A stretch of 64,000 nt of DNA from a virus. Below, in pieces: positions 33,824 through 42,633 of this stretch. The translations under genes and the position numbers were made by a program. The stretch spans positions 23,619-87,618 of IMG/VR virus record IMGVR_UViG_3300010883_000010; one strand, written 5' to 3'. The notes beneath the pieces are model-generated. The model was not told the DNA's origin. It made no database searches and saw only the letters and a program-made list of their open reading frames with translations. Each line of letters starts with the position of its first letter. Positions within the stretch are counted from its first letter, which is position 1.

Positions 33824-34954
33824 ATGCATAATTTTACAGGATTAAATTTAAAACACGATAATTTTAGAAAAAGTACATTCATTGACCCGTTTGATGAGCC
33901 TACTTATCTTACCTTTGCTCTTGATTTTATGTTTGAACATACTCCTTCTTCTAGTAATGTTGACGAAATAAACCTATGGAATAGCCCGTTATTTAATAAG
34001 GAGTCAGGGGCAATTGATTTTTTAGTTAATAGAGGATATAACCCGCAAGCCGATGGTCTTGTTACTTTTAGAGAAATATTAAGATACCTAACATTTCAAG
34101 CACCTTGGTATTTCCAATCAATTAGTGGGTTAGATAAATTATATGCAGCAGCAACTGATCTAGATAAGAAATCACTTAGATCAGGTGGAATAAGTTTAGG
34201 AATAGAAACATTAGAAGCAATAGATTTAAGAATAAACGAATTAGCTGGAATTTATCGTAATTCAGTATACGATACTAAATATAGAAGAGAAAGAGTTCCT
34301 GATAATTTAAGATGGTTCTCAGTTGATGTATATATTGCAGAATTTAGAAATATGAGATATAGATTACCTGGAGTGGCTCAAAATGCTGGAAATTTGTTAG
34401 GAATAAATACTGCCGCCATTGGTAATATTATGGGTGGAGGTAATATATTATCTAATGTATTAAAACAATACGGATATGTTAAATTTAGATTAAGACAATG
34501 CGAGTTTGATTTCAGTGGAACTTTACCAATTGGCTCAACTGTAAAGGTTGGATCAGATGGAAGATCTATGGAAAAGAATAATTTTAATATTAAAGTAGGG
34601 TGGGTTGAAGAAGAATCAAAATTTGGAGATGGCACTATCGTGTATGATGATCCTATGAAAACTGATATAAGAAACCCATGGGGAACTAGAAATATTGGAA
34701 CTTCAGTTCAAAATGCAGGATCTTGGCTAAGCGGCTTACCTGTAATTGGAGATTCTATATCTGGGTTTGGAGAAAAAATAGGAGATGCATTGGGAAGTGT
34801 TGGCGGGTTAATTAATCCAGCTTTAAATGCAGCAAGTAATTTTATAGATCCTCCAATAACTGAACTAGGGGATATATATCAAACTGGATACCGATCAAAT
34901 GGAGATACTCCACCTACACCACCACCGGAGCCAAGTGGAAACCTGTATCCTTAA
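33824..34954 (+). CDS. Tail-tube/baseplate-plug protein (gp48/gp54-type)
   Basis: 376 residues. Central RWFSVDVYIAEFRNMRYRLP and VKFRLRQCEFDFSGTLPIGS (about 223-242) match the tube-fold beta sheet of gp19-related baseplate proteins gp48 and gp54 that nucleate tube growth. A glycine-rich hydrophobic linker and a proline-rich tail (PPTPPPEPS) close the protein. Which of the two T4 genes it replaces cannot be told. Confidence 0.55.
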   Translation: MHNFTGLNLKHDNFRKSTFIDPFDEPTYLTFALDFMFEHTPSSSNVDEINLWNSPLFNKESGAIDFLVNRGYNPQADGLVTFREILRYLTFQAPWYFQSISGLDKLYAAATDLDKKSLRSGGISLGIETLEAIDLRINELAGIYRNSVYDTKYRRERVPDNLRWFSVDVYIAEFRNMRYRLPGVAQNAGNLLGINTAAIGNIMGGGNILSNVLKQYGYVKFRLRQCEFDFSGTLPIGSTVKVGSDGRSMEKNNFNIKVGWVEEESKFGDGTIVYDDPMKTDIRNPWGTRNIGTSVQNAGSWLSGLPVIGDSISGFGEKIGDALGSVGGLINPALNAASNFIDPPITELGDIYQTGYRSNGDTPPTPPPEPSGNLYP

Positions 34955-34975
34955 AAATAGTATAATTTTTATTAT

Positions 34976-35779
34976 ATGAGTATTGACAATCACGAAATAG
35001 AAAAAAGAAAAGAGGATTACGTTGACAAGAGTTACATGGGAATTGTCGAAGATCCTAATGATCCTAGAAAGGAAGGAAGATGTAAGGTAAAGATATTTGG
35101 AATTCACGATGATATTGAGACAGAAGATTTACCGTGGGCTTATCCTAAACAGAAGAGTGCGTTTTTTGGACAGGACGGTAAAGCAGGATCATTATCTATT
35201 CCTAAGAAAAATTCAATAGTTGCTGTTCAATTTAATAACGGTAACATATATTCTCCAGAATATTATTCTATACATGAGCTTGCCGATGATGCAAAGGAAC
35301 AGTTAGAAAAAGATGGAGAATATCTAGGATCTCATATTATTTTATTTGACGGAGATGAGGAGTTAAAAATATGGTTCAGTGTAAATAAAGGATTGACTAT
35401 TGAATTAAAGAAATCTAGAATAAACATTGGACAAGATAGTGCAATAACAATAGAGCACTCTGACTATAATTCTTCACCCTCATCAATTGAATTAAGGGGA
35501 AGTGAAATCAATATAACAACAAAGAGTACTATTAACCTAACAGCCCCGAGTGAGATCGAGTTAGCTTCAAATGATATACATGTTAATGGAAATACTGTAA
35601 AGGTTGGACATAGTCCAATTCAAGGAAGTGCAGTATTAGGAGATCAATTATTTATATTATTAAAAGCAATGGCTTCTTTAATTGATGCAAAAGTTCCAAC
35701 AAGTTTAGGAGCAGCAACTGCTCTAGTTGAGATGTATAAAACAATGGCTCTATCTGAAACGGTCAAGGTTTCTAAATAA
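34976..35779 (+). CDS. 5: Baseplate spike protein (gp5/gpV-type) without lysozyme domain
   Basis: 267 residues. The N-terminal OB fold has YMGIVEDPNDPRKEGRCKVK (about 20-39), DLPWAYPKQKSAFFG and SIVAVQFNNGNIYSPEYY, as in gp5/gpV. The region after residue 130 has short beta-helix-like repeats (INIGQDSAITIE, INITTKSTINLTAPSEIE) that form the trimeric spike. The lysozyme domain found in the middle of T4 gp5 is missing. The C-terminus overlaps the following ParB-like frame. Confidence 0.8.
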   Translation: MSIDNHEIEKRKEDYVDKSYMGIVEDPNDPRKEGRCKVKIFGIHDDIETEDLPWAYPKQKSAFFGQDGKAGSLSIPKKNSIVAVQFNNGNIYSPEYYSIHELADDAKEQLEKDGEYLGSHIILFDGDEELKIWFSVNKGLTIELKKSRINIGQDSAITIEHSDYNSSPSSIELRGSEINITTKSTINLTAPSEIELASNDIHVNGNTVKVGHSPIQGSAVLGDQLFILLKAMASLIDAKVPTSLGAATALVEMYKTMALSETVKVSK

Positions 35780-36149
35780 ATTTAATCAGTATAATATTTT
35801 ATTAAAGGAAGATTGGAAAGATACTTCATGGGAAGATGATGATGGCAAAATAACCATAGAGGATGTATTAGATTATATAGGAGATAATTTGGTTGATATT
35901 CCCATTAGTTATTTGAAAAAGGTATTGAAAACACAATTAGATAAAGTTACAAAGGAAGACGATAGGATAATGCGAGCTGATTTACAATATCCCATTATAG
36001 TAGTTAAAAAAGATGGGTACATTTCTTACGTGTTAGACGGAAACCATAGACTACAAAAAGCAATAATTATAGGGGTAAAATATATTAAAGCTAAGGTATT
36101 GGATATGAACAATCCAGATACTCCAGAAGAATTTAAAAGGTTATTATAA
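35727..36149 (+). CDS. ParB-like nuclease-fold protein with uncertain start
   Basis: The frame reads through 140 residues with a ParB-type core: IIVVKKDGYISYVLDGNHRL followed by QKAIIIGVKYIKAKVL (about 88-123), including the DGNHR motif. There is no ATG; the frame opens with TTG at 35727, inside the spike gene and in the +1 frame relative to it. The real start may be a later non-ATG codon near 35780, or the protein may come from a frameshift. Function unknown; DNA binding or NTPase activity is possible. Confidence 0.55.
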   Translation: MRCIKQWLYLKRSRFLNKFNQYNILLKEDWKDTSWEDDDGKITIEDVLDYIGDNLVDIPISYLKKVLKTQLDKVTKEDDRIMRADLQYPIIVVKKDGYISYVLDGNHRLQKAIIIGVKYIKAKVLDMNNPDTPEEFKRLL

Positions 36150-36171
36150 AGCCATATCTAAGGGTTGATAG

Positions 36172-36372
36172 CTAGTCTCCCACATATGCCTTAACCTTTT
36201 CTCTTTTACTAGAAATAAGGTGATCTAACTCAGATTTATCTAAAAGACTTTCAAATCTATTATAAAAAAGTTCGACATATTTTTCTGCACCAGATAGTTG
36301 CTCTAGGGTTTCGCAGCTCTCTATTACTTTTTCTGCTTTAACTTTTGCGTTTATTAGTTCTAGAATTTCCAT
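36172..36372 (-). CDS. Small helical hypothetical protein
   Basis: 66 residues, MEILELINAKVKAEKVIESC at the start, helical throughout with EQLSGAEKYVELFYNRF. It overlaps the end of the PhoH-like gene by 35 bases, so both are probably on one transcript. No function is recognised. Confidence 0.6.
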   Translation of the reverse strand: MEILELINAKVKAEKVIESCETLEQLSGAEKYVELFYNRFESLLDKSELDHLISSKREKVKAYVGD

Positions 36373-37144
36373 TTCTTTTTCCGTTTAATTGTTCTTGCTC
36401 TTCTATATCGTCAAAAACCTTGATTATTTTTTTAATTATTGGATGACGCTGTACATCATCTCCACTTAATTCAACTATACCAATTTCTGGTATATTATTA
36501 AAATGCTCTAATAATATTTCTAATGCACTTTTTTGATTTTTATTTACAGATTTTTGAGAAACATCTCCTAAAAATATCATTTTAGAGCTTGGCCCAATTC
36601 TAGTTATCAACGTTCTTAAATTATCTTTAGATATTTGTTGAGCTTCGTCTACAATAACAATTGAATCATCTAAAGTTACACCTAGAGCGAACTTTATTGG
36701 GAGAATATCGATTGCACCACTCGCCCTCAACTCCTGTGTTGCTGCTTTTCCTATAACCTTTTGAAAGTTATGTATAAATGGATATATATAAAGCTCCATC
36801 TTCTCTTCCATAGTTCCCTTTAAATATCCAATCTCTTCGTCTTTAGGAACATTTACTGACTTAACTAATACTATTCGCTTATATGTTCTAGGTTTTTCCT
36901 TTAGTAGTTTTAGGGCCTGTGCACAAGATAAAAAAGTTTTACCGGTTCCAGGAGGCCCTATTACGATAGTTATATCTTTATCCTTTATGGACTTTATTAC
37001 TTCTTTTTGTGTTACTGATCTGCATTTAATGCTAACTTTGTTTTCTTTTAATGTTTTATTCATAATTTGATTTTTTCTATCCTGTTCCCATCCTTCGATC
37101 TCCTCGCGTAGCTCTTCATCGGTTAAGCGGTGTTTATTTTTCAT
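36338..37144 (-). CDS. phoH: PhoH-like ATPase
   Basis: 268 residues. Walker A is VIGPPGTGKTFLS (about 60-72), Walker B is SIVIVDEAQQIS (about 159-170), with a sensor segment MIFLGDVSQKSV and a QRHPIIKKIIKVF end, all typical of PhoH. PhoH-type ATPases are common auxiliary genes in T4-like phages; the role is unresolved, with RNA or phosphate-stress links proposed. An N-terminal segment of about 35 residues precedes the ATPase core. Confidence 0.88.
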   Translation of the reverse strand: MKNKHRLTDEELREEIEGWEQDRKNQIMNKTLKENKVSIKCRSVTQKEVIKSIKDKDITIVIGPPGTGKTFLSCAQALKLLKEKPRTYKRIVLVKSVNVPKDEEIGYLKGTMEEKMELYIYPFIHNFQKVIGKAATQELRASGAIDILPIKFALGVTLDDSIVIVDEAQQISKDNLRTLITRIGPSSKMIFLGDVSQKSVNKNQKSALEILLEHFNNIPEIGIVELSGDDVQRHPIIKKIIKVFDDIEEQEQLNGKRNGNSRTNKRKS

Positions 37145-37180
37145 ATTATAGTTAATATTTTTTTAAAAAGTCATATATAA

Positions 37181-37792
37181 TTAGTATATTTTTATAGAAA
37201 TGACAATACCTAATAATATTTTTAGGTGATGTAAGTGTAAATCATAAAAAGACGTAATGATAGATTCTTCAGTTTTACCATATTTATGTTCAGCTGCCTT
37301 TATTTTTTTTAGTTTAATATCTTTAATCGATTCGCGGCTAAATGAATGCTCGTTATGCTCAAGTAAATCATCTAATAATTTATTAAATGATGATCCGGCA
37401 ACTAAGCTTTTTCCTATTTTTTTAATAAAGCGTTCACCAATCTTTATGGATTTTAATTTAATATGTAAATCACTAGAATCTAATCCGTTATCTAATGATT
37501 TTCTTACGTCATCAAATTTTAGAATGTCTACTGAATTATTAACTATAAAATTAATATCGTATGTATAAAATGAAAGGGTTATTCTATTATCTTTTCCGGT
37601 GTGCAGAAAGTTTACAAAGTCAGGAGCAGCAATTCCGCCTCCACCTGCACTCAAGACAATTGGGTCTATTCCTAAATCGTCTAAGTAATCGGCTCCCTGT
37701 TCTAATGTAATAGTATAATCATCAAAAGGGAAGGACAATAGGAATGGAAATATATCGAATATGCTTGTATCTTTTTTATAAGCCTTTTCCAT
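37181..37792 (-). CDS. Hypothetical protein
   Basis: 203 residues. N-terminal IFDIFPFLLSFPFDDYTI and a VLSAGGGGIAAPDFVN stretch, then a lysine-rich helical C-terminal half (DIKLKKIKAAEHKYGK). It is driven by a TATATAAATAATTAA motif at 37818-37832. No family recognised. Confidence 0.6.
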   Translation of the reverse strand: MEKAYKKDTSIFDIFPFLLSFPFDDYTITLEQGADYLDDLGIDPIVLSAGGGGIAAPDFVNFLHTGKDNRITLSFYTYDINFIVNNSVDILKFDDVRKSLDNGLDSSDLHIKLKSIKIGERFIKKIGKSLVAGSSFNKLLDDLLEHNEHSFSRESIKDIKLKKIKAAEHKYGKTEESIITSFYDLHLHHLKILLGIVISIKIY

Positions 37793-37817
37793 TTTTCCGC
37801 GTATTTAAAACCTCCTT

Positions 37818-37832
37818 TTAATTATTTATATA
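37818..37832 (-). promoter_or_regulatory. Late-promoter-like motif upstream of the 203-aa gene
   Basis: Minus-strand TATATAAATAATTAA, containing TATAAATA, 25 bases before the ATG. A GGAGG stretch also lies here but about 17 bases from the ATG, too far to be a normal ribosome site. Confidence 0.5.
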
Positions 37833-37858
37833 AGATACGTACAAACAATAAGTAATAT

Positions 37859-39268
37859 ATGGACTTAAGTAAAGAAAAAAACATAAAAAAATTAGGACTT
37901 CAACAAGGGGCAATAAAAATTCTTATTAACTCAATATATGGAGCATTTGGAAATAAGTGGTTTTATTTCTATGATCCAGATATTGCACAGTCAATTACTC
38001 TTCAGGGACAAGATATGATTAAATTTGCAAATCAAGCAATTGACTTCTATTTTAAGAATAGGTGGCATATTGATTCTGAATTACATGAAAAATTAGGAAT
38101 ATCTGACAAAACAATAATTCCAATAGAAAAAGATGAAAATATTGCTGTATATACAGATACAGATTCTACATATGTAAACTTTGGCCCGGCAATAAGATCA
38201 ATTCAAGGATTAGATTTAACCGAAGACGAGAGCGTAAAGCTAGTTATTGCAATCGATGATAATAGAATTAGTGAATTCTATGATAAGGCATTCATAAAAT
38301 GGTCAGAACGATTTAATACAACAAATAGACAAACATTTAAGCTAGAGAATATATCAACCGAAGGAATATGGATTAAGAAAAAAAATTATAGCTTACGTGT
38401 AGTTTACGAACCTAACCCAAAACAAGAATTATTTCAGTTAAAAGAGCGGTATCTTCTCATTAAAGGATTAGAGCCGATTAAATCATCTTATCCAATTTGG
38501 GCAAGAGAACATCAAAAGAAATTTCTAGATTACATTATGAAAAATGGTAAAGAGTTTGACTTAGAGGAAGATCTTATTCCAATGATAAAGAAAGTTAATG
38601 ATGAATTCAATACCTTAGATCCGGATGATATAGCTATGAATTTTAATATACGCCAATATGATAAGTATGTGGAAAGCGAAGAAGACTGTTTATTTAAAAA
38701 AGGAGCAACTACTTACCCAAAAGCGGTAATCCATCATAATCACCTAGTTATTAAAAATCAATTAGAAGGAAAATATCCTAAACTTAGACAAGGTAACAAA
38801 ATTAAATTTTTATACTGTGAACCCGGTCCTCAAGAAATAGATGTATTTGCATATAATCCTGGCAACTATCCTGAGGAATTTGCGCCAGATATTGATACTA
38901 GGCAGCAGTTCTTCATATTAATAGTTGAGCCAATTAATAGAATTTTAGGAGCAATTGGACTAAATAAATTAGATGAAAATCTAAAGAGAGCAGTTGAGTT
39001 TAAAACAACTAAAAGTAAAAAACCTCTTACTGATGCACAAAAATATCCGTTTCATGTAATTAATAGCGAAACTTTGGAACACGAAGAAGTAGATGAAAAA
39101 TTCTGGAGCTTAATTGAAAATAAAGATTCAGACATACCGGAAGACATGTTTGATGAATATCTTCAAACTATAACAAGATATGGATTAAATACAGTTATTC
39201 TAATAAACAAGAATTTAACTCCTTATAAAAAAAGAATATCTAAAAAGCTAGAACTTGATGTTTCATAA
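37859..39268 (+). CDS. 43: DNA polymerase family B, C-terminal half (split gp43)
   Basis: 469 residues. It begins ten residues before motif B (KILINSIYGAFGNKWF, about 20-35), the fingers helix, and carries motif C YTDTDSTYV (about 99-107) of the palm, then the thumb. The exonuclease domain and palm motif A (SLYPS type) are missing. An in-frame TAA lies two codons upstream of the ATG, and the upstream gene is on the other strand, so no continuous N-terminal half is present here. T4-like Aeromonas phages are known with split gp43A/gp43B. The N-terminal partner should be elsewhere in the genome. Confidence 0.88.
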   Translation: MDLSKEKNIKKLGLQQGAIKILINSIYGAFGNKWFYFYDPDIAQSITLQGQDMIKFANQAIDFYFKNRWHIDSELHEKLGISDKTIIPIEKDENIAVYTDTDSTYVNFGPAIRSIQGLDLTEDESVKLVIAIDDNRISEFYDKAFIKWSERFNTTNRQTFKLENISTEGIWIKKKNYSLRVVYEPNPKQELFQLKERYLLIKGLEPIKSSYPIWAREHQKKFLDYIMKNGKEFDLEEDLIPMIKKVNDEFNTLDPDDIAMNFNIRQYDKYVESEEDCLFKKGATTYPKAVIHHNHLVIKNQLEGKYPKLRQGNKIKFLYCEPGPQEIDVFAYNPGNYPEEFAPDIDTRQQFFILIVEPINRILGAIGLNKLDENLKRAVEFKTTKSKKPLTDAQKYPFHVINSETLEHEEVDEKFWSLIENKDSDIPEDMFDEYLQTITRYGLNTVILINKNLTPYKKRISKKLELDVS

Positions 39269-40391
39269 AGAAAATTATAAAATACAAGATTTTGTAGAAG
39301 ATTTATTAAAGCAAAGGTTTCCTCGGATTACATTGAAGCAGTCAATAAATGATGAAGATCCTACTAAATTAAATTTTGCATGCCCATACTGTGGGGATTC
39401 GGAAAAAGATAGCTCTAAGAAAAGAGGGAATCTATACTTAAATACTAATTCGTATAAATGCTTTAATGATGGATGTTTAACGTGGGTTCCGCTCCATAAG
39501 TTTGTTTCTAAATTCTCGCTAGAATATTCTTTATATATTCCTAATATAGATATGACTTCTAAAATTCCGTCTATTGACTTAGGCAATAATAGAGGATCTA
39601 TAATAGAGGCAATAGTTAATCCTAAAGTAAGAAATAGCTTGCTTGATTTTGCGTATGTGTCTGATAGGTTTTCCTTAATACCATGTAAAGATGCGAATCC
39701 TAATAGCAAAATAGGAGAGTATGTAAATAGCAGAAACCTTACTGGCCTTCCAGCGTTTGATAAGTCCTGTTATTATGACAGTAGAGAAAATAAAATATAC
39801 ATATTTAACCTTGATCTTATATCCGGTAAAGTTCTAGGATTAGCCATAAGAAAAATAGACGAGGACGCGTATGGACCGAAATATAATATAAAAAATTATA
39901 CCGACCTTAAAAAAAATAATATAGTATCTGAAATAGATGAAGATATTTTAAATAAAATAAATGCGATTAATAACTATTTTAATATTCTAAATATTAATTT
40001 TAATGCTCCAGTAATAGTAACTGAAGGACAAATAGATTCTATGTTTTTAGATAACTCTATTGCTACAACCGGGGTATCTAAAAGTAAAACAATATTAGGG
40101 GCAGTTATTTCTAAAAAGAATGCTAGAATATTATTTGACAACGATAAAGCAGGTAAGCAAGAGTCTTTGAAATTTATAAATCAAGGATATAGAGTATTCA
40201 TGTGGTCTAAGCTAATATCTGAGCTGAAAATTAAATATCCTAATAATATTAAAGATATAAACAATATAAAGGATGTAAACGATTTATATTCTTTTTATAA
40301 AAAGATAAATTATGATATTAGATTTTTAGAGTTCAATGAAATGATATCTAATAATTTTACTGAATCAATGTACGATTTACTACACATATAG
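39255..40391 (+). CDS. 61: DNA primase (gp61-like)
   Basis: 378 residues, overlapping the polymerase-half gene by 14 bases. A zinc-ribbon is visible as FACPYCGDS with a later CFNDGC (about 35-75), and the TOPRIM core as VIVTEGQIDSMFLDN (about 254-268) and LFDNDKAGKQES (about 295-306). This is the T4 gp61 architecture that makes primers with the gp41 helicase. Overlap with the polymerase half suggests coupled translation of replisome parts. Confidence 0.85.
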   Translation: MMFHKENYKIQDFVEDLLKQRFPRITLKQSINDEDPTKLNFACPYCGDSEKDSSKKRGNLYLNTNSYKCFNDGCLTWVPLHKFVSKFSLEYSLYIPNIDMTSKIPSIDLGNNRGSIIEAIVNPKVRNSLLDFAYVSDRFSLIPCKDANPNSKIGEYVNSRNLTGLPAFDKSCYYDSRENKIYIFNLDLISGKVLGLAIRKIDEDAYGPKYNIKNYTDLKKNNIVSEIDEDILNKINAINNYFNILNINFNAPVIVTEGQIDSMFLDNSIATTGVSKSKTILGAVISKKNARILFDNDKAGKQESLKFINQGYRVFMWSKLISELKIKYPNNIKDINNIKDVNDLYSFYKKINYDIRFLEFNEMISNNFTESMYDLLHI

Positions 40392-40393
40392 TC

Positions 40394-40410
40394 AAATAAA
40401 TAATAAAAAA
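40394..40410 (+). promoter_or_regulatory. Late-promoter-like motif upstream of the acidic protein
   Basis: AAATAAATAATAAAAAA, 10 bases before the ATG at 40421, right after the primase stop codon. It marks the switch from replication to head genes. Confidence 0.55.
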
Positions 40411-40420
40411 TTCTAATACT

Positions 40421-40834
40421 ATGAATAACGGAAGAATTATAACAAACTTTAGTAATTTTACTAATGAGGCCGATGGGTCTAACGTAGAAGTAGACACTAA
40501 AATCTTAGATGTTCTAATTGAACTAGTAGGATCAGAAAAAGATGTAGAGATATGTGCCAAATCCGCATTTAAAGATCTTAGAGAATCCTTTGAAAAAAAT
40601 GAAGTAGAAGTAGATGGCAAAGAGCCTGCTGATAAATTAGCAATGGCCTCTTTAATTGTTAAACTTGTTGAGAGTGGAAAGTTAGGACCTGAAGATGCCG
40701 ATACTTTTATAGAAGAGCACTTGGCAGGATCTGAAGAAGAAGCAGGAGATGAGGAAGAAGAAGCAGGAGATGAGGAAGAAGAAGCAGAAGAAGCAGGAGA
40801 TGAGGAAGAAGAAGAAGCATCTAATAAATCTTAA
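40421..40834 (+). CDS. Acidic protein with targeting-like N-terminus, prohead core candidate
   Basis: 137 residues. N-terminal IITNFSNFTNEADG fits the shared pattern with NE as a cut position. The C-terminal third is nearly all Glu, Ala, Gly and Asp (EEEAGDEEEE repeats). T4 gp67, a prohead core protein next to portal gene 20, likewise ends in an acidic tail, so I infer a gp67-like core role. It lies upstream of gp4 and portal genes. Confidence 0.55.
   Translation: MNNGRIITNFSNFTNEADGSNVEVDTKILDVLIELVGSEKDVEICAKSAFKDLRESFEKNEVEVDGKEPADKLAMASLIVKLVESGKLGPEDADTFIEEHLAGSEEEAGDEEEEAGDEEEEAEEAGDEEEEEASNKS
40733..40818 (+). repeat. Acidic 21-bp tandem repeat
   Basis: About three to four copies of a unit close to GAGGAAGAAGAAGCAGGAGA inside the acidic gene, encoding EEEAGDE-type units. 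Copies are nearly identical at the DNA level, which suggests slippage-driven length change. Confidence 0.7.
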
Positions 40835-40854
40835 AAATAAAATACTTAATAAAA

Positions 40855-41136
40855 ATGGTAGAAGTTTTAACCTTTGAAAAATTTAATGAGAGTCATCAAG
40901 ACACGAACTTCGATGAATTTATGGATAGTTTAAATGTTGATAGTAAAGAGTCTAGTTTATTAGAAATTCCATCTGGTGTTGATTCTAATTCAGATACAAG
41001 AAGACAGCTTGAGGTTGATTTATCTAAAATACAAAAGAAATATGAATCCTCATTTCAACCAGATTCATATGCTTCAATTGACGAAATGTATTCGGCTCTA
41101 GACCGAATGTATGAAAAAGTGGAGATAAGGAGATAA
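40855..41136 (+). CDS. Small protein with targeting-like N-terminus
   Basis: 93 residues. VEVLTFEKFNESHQDTNFDE at the start has the shared motif ending in NES; the rest is helical with LEVDLSKIQKKYESSF. It lies 20 bases after the acidic gene. Possibly an internal head protein. Confidence 0.55.
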   Translation: MVEVLTFEKFNESHQDTNFDEFMDSLNVDSKESSLLEIPSGVDSNSDTRRQLEVDLSKIQKKYESSFQPDSYASIDEMYSALDRMYEKVEIRR

Positions 41137-41152
41137 AAATAAATTTTATCTC
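41130..41152 (+). terminator. Possible weak terminator
   Basis: GAGATAAAA pairs with TTTTATCTC (9 bp, 5-base loop) across the stop codon of the 93-aa gene. The T run comes about nine bases later, so termination may be partial. Confidence 0.3.
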
Positions 41153-41205
41153 GTAAAACCTTTTTCAATTTAATTATATAAAAGACATATTAATACTAAC
41201 TAATT

Positions 41206-41418
41206 ATGAAAAGACTCACTGTTCATTTAAGCAGCGTAAGAAAGAAATCAGAAGAAGTAGTTGTGGATGGCCAAAAGAAAATTAAGAGTAAGATATACAA
41301 TACTCTATCATTCAGTGTTAAGGGCGAAGAGGATGCAAATCTAATAGTATCAAACATCAATGACCATCAACAGCCAAGGAATAATGTAAAGTCTTGGCAT
41401 ATATCTAATATTAGATAA
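41206..41418 (+). CDS. Small hypothetical protein
   Basis: 70 residues, basic, beta-rich, MKRLTVHLSSVRKKSEEVVV then LSFSVKGEEDANLIVSNIN. It sits between the 93-aa gene and gp4. No function recognised. Confidence 0.55.
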   Translation: MKRLTVHLSSVRKKSEEVVVDGQKKIKSKIYNTLSFSVKGEEDANLIVSNINDHQQPRNNVKSWHISNIR

Positions 41419-41441
41419 TACATGTGTTATAATTTCTGTTC

Positions 41442-41454
41442 GAATAAATAATAA
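41442..41454 (+). promoter_or_regulatory. Late-promoter-like motif upstream of gp4
   Basis: GAATAAATAATAA, 3 bases before the ATG at 41458; the close spacing would leave a very short leader. Confidence 0.45.
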
Positions 41455-41457
41455 TAT

Positions 41458-41961
41458 ATGGCGGACAAGAAAAAAAATATAAAAGACTTTCTTAAACCTA
41501 GAAAGGGAAGAATTAGACAGGGATATTTTAAACCTAAAAATCCTCAAAAATATAAAGGGGATCCAACTAATGTAATATATAGATCAGGCTGGGAATTCAA
41601 ATTCTTCAAATACTGTGATGAAAACGATATGGTTTTAGAATATGCTGCTGAGCCAGTTGGGATTCCATATTGGAACTCAGTTAATAAAAAACAATCTACA
41701 TATTGGATAGATTGTTATATGAAAACAATAGATAAATCAGGAAATACGAAGGAGTGGCTAGTTGAAATTAAACCTAATAAGTATATACATCCACCTGAAG
41801 CTCCAAATAGGTTAACTGAGAAGCAAACTTATAGTTATGTTAGACATGCTAAAACATATATAATTAACACCGAAAAGTTTAAAGCGGCTAAGGCATATGC
41901 TAAAGCACATAACATGAAGTTTGGTATAATAACTGAGAACTTTTTGTTCGGAAAGATGTAA
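41458..41961 (+). CDS. 4: Head-completion protein (gp4-like)
   Basis: 167 residues. YFKPKNPQKYKGDPTNVIYR (about 22-41) then SGWEFKFFKYCDEND is the gp4/gp50 signature; the PD-(D/E)xK-like core includes the WE pair, STYWIDCYM and EWLVEIKPNKY (lysine motif). In T4 gp4 is needed to finish packaged heads before tails join. It sits upstream of the portal gene. Confidence 0.82.
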   Translation: MADKKKNIKDFLKPRKGRIRQGYFKPKNPQKYKGDPTNVIYRSGWEFKFFKYCDENDMVLEYAAEPVGIPYWNSVNKKQSTYWIDCYMKTIDKSGNTKEWLVEIKPNKYIHPPEAPNRLTEKQTYSYVRHAKTYIINTEKFKAAKAYAKAHNMKFGIITENFLFGKM

Positions 41962-41971
41962 AATACAGTAT

Positions 41972-42619
41972 ATGATAAAGTTAGACGAAATATTAACTAA
42001 TAATAGAGAAAGAAATTATTCTCAAATATTTGAAGAACACGGAGAAAAGGTAGTAAGGAATGAATTATTACCAGGATACTATTATAGTATAGGTATACGA
42101 TATGAGAACTTTAATGAGGATAGAATACCATCTTCTCTAGAGCAGTGGAAGGATAATCCAAGTTTTTACTTAACGACAGAAAAGCACTTAGATTTTAATC
42201 CAACAGGATTAGTGTTCAACCATGATGATTGGAAAAACAGTGTATTAATGCTCAACTTAAAAATTATTCCGCCTAAATATAGAGCTAAGCTTATAATAAC
42301 TCATTTAAACCTAATAGAAAGTGACTTAGATAGAATAGATGCATTTTCAAAGGATGACAAGTTATCTTTTGTTGAAAGATCAAAGATTAATCTTTCAATG
42401 TATAAGATAACTCCAAAAATATTAGAACACCAAACAGGTATAAAGATAGGATACGCAATGAATAGATATAAAATAAACAAGATAAATAATGTTAGAGTAC
42501 TGGACTGGAATAACATAGGAGAACTTCCCCTTGCTAATATAGAAACAAACGGTTTCAAATTCGCATCAGGAGCTTATGATATATCTACAGTTTTTAATAC
42601 TTTTGAAGCAAAACAATAA
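41972..42619 (+). CDS. Hypothetical protein in the head module
   Basis: 215 residues. N-terminal MIKLDEILTNNRERNYSQIF, weakly like the targeting motif, then a mixed body with VFNHDDWKNSVLMLNLKIIP. It lies between gp4 and the portal with short gaps, so it belongs to the same transcript. No family recognised. Confidence 0.55.
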   Translation: MIKLDEILTNNRERNYSQIFEEHGEKVVRNELLPGYYYSIGIRYENFNEDRIPSSLEQWKDNPSFYLTTEKHLDFNPTGLVFNHDDWKNSVLMLNLKIIPPKYRAKLIITHLNLIESDLDRIDAFSKDDKLSFVERSKINLSMYKITPKILEHQTGIKIGYAMNRYKINKINNVRVLDWNNIGELPLANIETNGFKFASGAYDISTVFNTFEAKQ

Positions 42620-42633
42620 AAAATTAAAATAAA

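Noticed and set aside
37806-37818. Shine-Dalgarno site (AAAAGGAGG on the minus strand) for the 203-aa gene
   Set aside because: About 17 bases from the ATG and the other starts in the window lack such sites; likely chance.
37859-37930. Split intein or intron as cause of the split polymerase
   Set aside because: No C-terminal intein signature (HN followed by Cys, Ser or Thr) before motif B, and no group I intron features in the 66 bases upstream.
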